A DNA stretch of 64,000 nucleotides from Amphiduros pacificus (taxonomy: Eukaryota > Annelida > Polychaeta > Phyllodocida > Hesionidae): NCBI GenBank assembly GCA_949316495.1, contig OX439002.1, positions 10,658,001 through 10,722,000 on the forward strand, read 5' to 3'. The notes beneath the pieces are model-generated. The model saw only the letters and a list, made by a program, of their open reading frames with translations. It did not search any database and was not told where the DNA came from. Below, piece after piece: positions 62,949-64,000 of the stretch; position 1 is the stretch's first letter, and each line of letters begins with the position of its first letter. The translations under genes and the position numbers were made by a program.

Positions 62949-63146
62949 CTATGATTTTCTGAATTATGTAATTCCTGTTTTGGTCCCGCAGTGATAATGG
63001 CGTGGTGTGGGAGGCCGGGATGCATGCTCGGATGGTGTGGGAGCATGCCCGGCGGACTAAACCGTGCTAACGTTGAACTTGTTAAACTTGAGGGATATGG
63101 ACCTCGGAACGCTCCCGATGTGATTGGGTAACCCGGTGCACTGCCC
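62949..63146 (-). CDS. TCF: TCF exon: proline-rich linker before the HMG box
   Basis: Acceptor TGTGTTTTACAG, donor GTTTGT (weak), phase 2 to phase 2. It reads GSAPGYPITSGAFRGPYPSS, then LTSSTLARFSPPGMLPHHPS, then MHPGLPHHAIITAGPKQE and LHNSENH. It lines up with the vertebrate TCF7L2 segment YPITTGGFRHPYPTALT...RFPPHMVPPHH...HPAIV...KQE, the linker that precedes the HMG box. It supplies the two bases AG that complete an Arg codon with either exon A or exon B, so both alternatives are in frame with it. Confidence 0.93.
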
Positions 63147-64000
63147 CTGTAAAACACAACAAATCACACAAAACTTACTAAAAAAACACAACAAAATCTG
63201 GTAGTAAAATCAAAAATGTCGACACTGCAAGCAGCATACAAACTGAAACCTAAAGAAAATTAACATTAAAAAGTTCTGAAATAAAAAAAAAGTTGCAAAT
63301 ATTGACTTTCTCTTTTTGAAACCACCTTAAATTCTTCATGACACACTACTGCATTGTGACCTTTGAAATGGGAAGCAGCAATATTACTTTGGGGAGTGAT
63401 GCAATGCTTTGTACATCTGATGACACAATCTGCCATGGTTATACATCAAAGTCTGCCATGATGACATTCTCACGTCTCAAAATGCGGCCATTTCAGGCAA
63501 TGTCCCTAATTCTAATAGATGCAAGTGTGATACAGTTATTGCGGCGGAGAGCTGGCTTATAATCAGGGGAGGTGAGAGGAAAACTAGTAATAACCAAAGT
63601 ATCAGATATAAAGCGTGACAAAGGCATGCAGGAAAAACAACCCCGGCACACAACAAAGTGCTCAATTCCGCTGCAAATTGTCACCTTGTGAGACGTGAGA
63701 GAGACAAGTCACTTGAAGCACAGGATCATCCTGAGGTGTTAACTACAAGCCGCAGTCCAATCACTTTACCAGTCTTTTATTCACGGCTAGAGGTAATCAA
63801 AAGCCCCACCGCTGCCTCTATTTATTCTATATGTATCTCGGTTTACGGTGTCTTTCATCCCGCGTTCTCAGGATGGTGCAAATCAGGCAATCGGCAAAAT
63901 AATCAAGGGGAACAATGGCGCTTCCTTTTAATCTGAGACAGGAGTGTTTCGATAGGAGGCTGGTTCCATCACCTTTACAGTAAGCAATTACATAGCGACA
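63147..64000. other. TCF intron, right edge
   Basis: Intron sequence leading out of the window. The next upstream TCF exon was looked for on the - strand and not found. Nothing else seen. Confidence 0.55.

Larger units (their letters stand above)
47901..63146 (-). other. TCF: TCF/LEF transcription factor gene, 3' part (gene span)
   Basis: Six coding exons on the - strand (63146-62949, 59584-59401 or 59361-59169, 53596-53407, 51002-50930, 48306-47901) encode the C-terminal half of a TCF/LEF protein, the nuclear partner of beta-catenin in Wnt signalling (pangolin in flies, TCF7L2 and relatives in vertebrates). They give a proline-rich linker ending in KQE, the HMG DNA-binding box with its basic tail, the C-clamp, and an acidic then Ser/Thr-rich tail. 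All exons join in frame with GT-AG introns. The N-terminal beta-catenin-binding region is outside the window. Full E-type tails with a C-clamp are usual for the single invertebrate TCF. Confidence 0.95.

Noticed and set aside
1-64000. tRNA, rRNA, retroelement or Polinton-type remnants
   Set aside because: I looked for tRNA B-box-like words, reverse transcriptase or integrase motifs and poly-A-tailed inserts in both strands and recognised none. A database search could still find decayed ones.

Overview
The window is nuclear DNA of a bilaterian animal. It is AT-rich, carries spliced genes with consensus GT-AG introns, and is crowded with minisatellites. A TCF/LEF gene with an invertebrate-style C-clamp tail and a pearl-like element (short inverted ends, tetranucleotide tract, about 146-bp core repeats) suggest a lophotrochozoan, most likely a mollusc. 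The species cannot be fixed from the sequence.

Two protein-coding genes are supported, lying tail to tail. On the + strand, six exons between 7500 and 14022 encode the C-terminal third of a soluble family I inorganic pyrophosphatase; its earlier exons were not found and probably lie left of the window. On the - strand, six exons between 63146 and 47901 encode the end of a TCF/LEF transcription factor: proline-rich linker, HMG box, C-clamp and a Ser/Thr-rich tail. The beta-catenin-binding N terminus would lie right of the window.

The most striking feature is in TCF. The first half of the HMG box is encoded twice, by adjacent exons (A 59401-59584, B 59169-59361) with identical splice phases and only 39 nt between them. 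Each joins in frame to the same neighbours. Using both breaks the frame, retaining the spacer meets a stop, and the spacer is too short for a normal intron. This looks like a mutually exclusive pair that would change the DNA-contacting residues of the Wnt effector.

From 15.8 to 41.6 kb, between the genes, there is no recognisable gene but a succession of tandem arrays with units of about 52, 24, 26, 39, 34 (two related subfamilies), 24, 11, 31 and 25 bp. Two more lie left of the pyrophosphatase exons: a 24-bp array, and a composite element with 146-bp units that each carry an inverted pair of TCAAGGTCA nuclear-receptor sites. Long open frames inside these arrays are by-products of the repeats. 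From 41.6 to 47.9 kb is AT-rich single-copy sequence that probably includes the TCF 3' UTR. No retroelement, tRNA, rRNA or CRISPR array was recognised.
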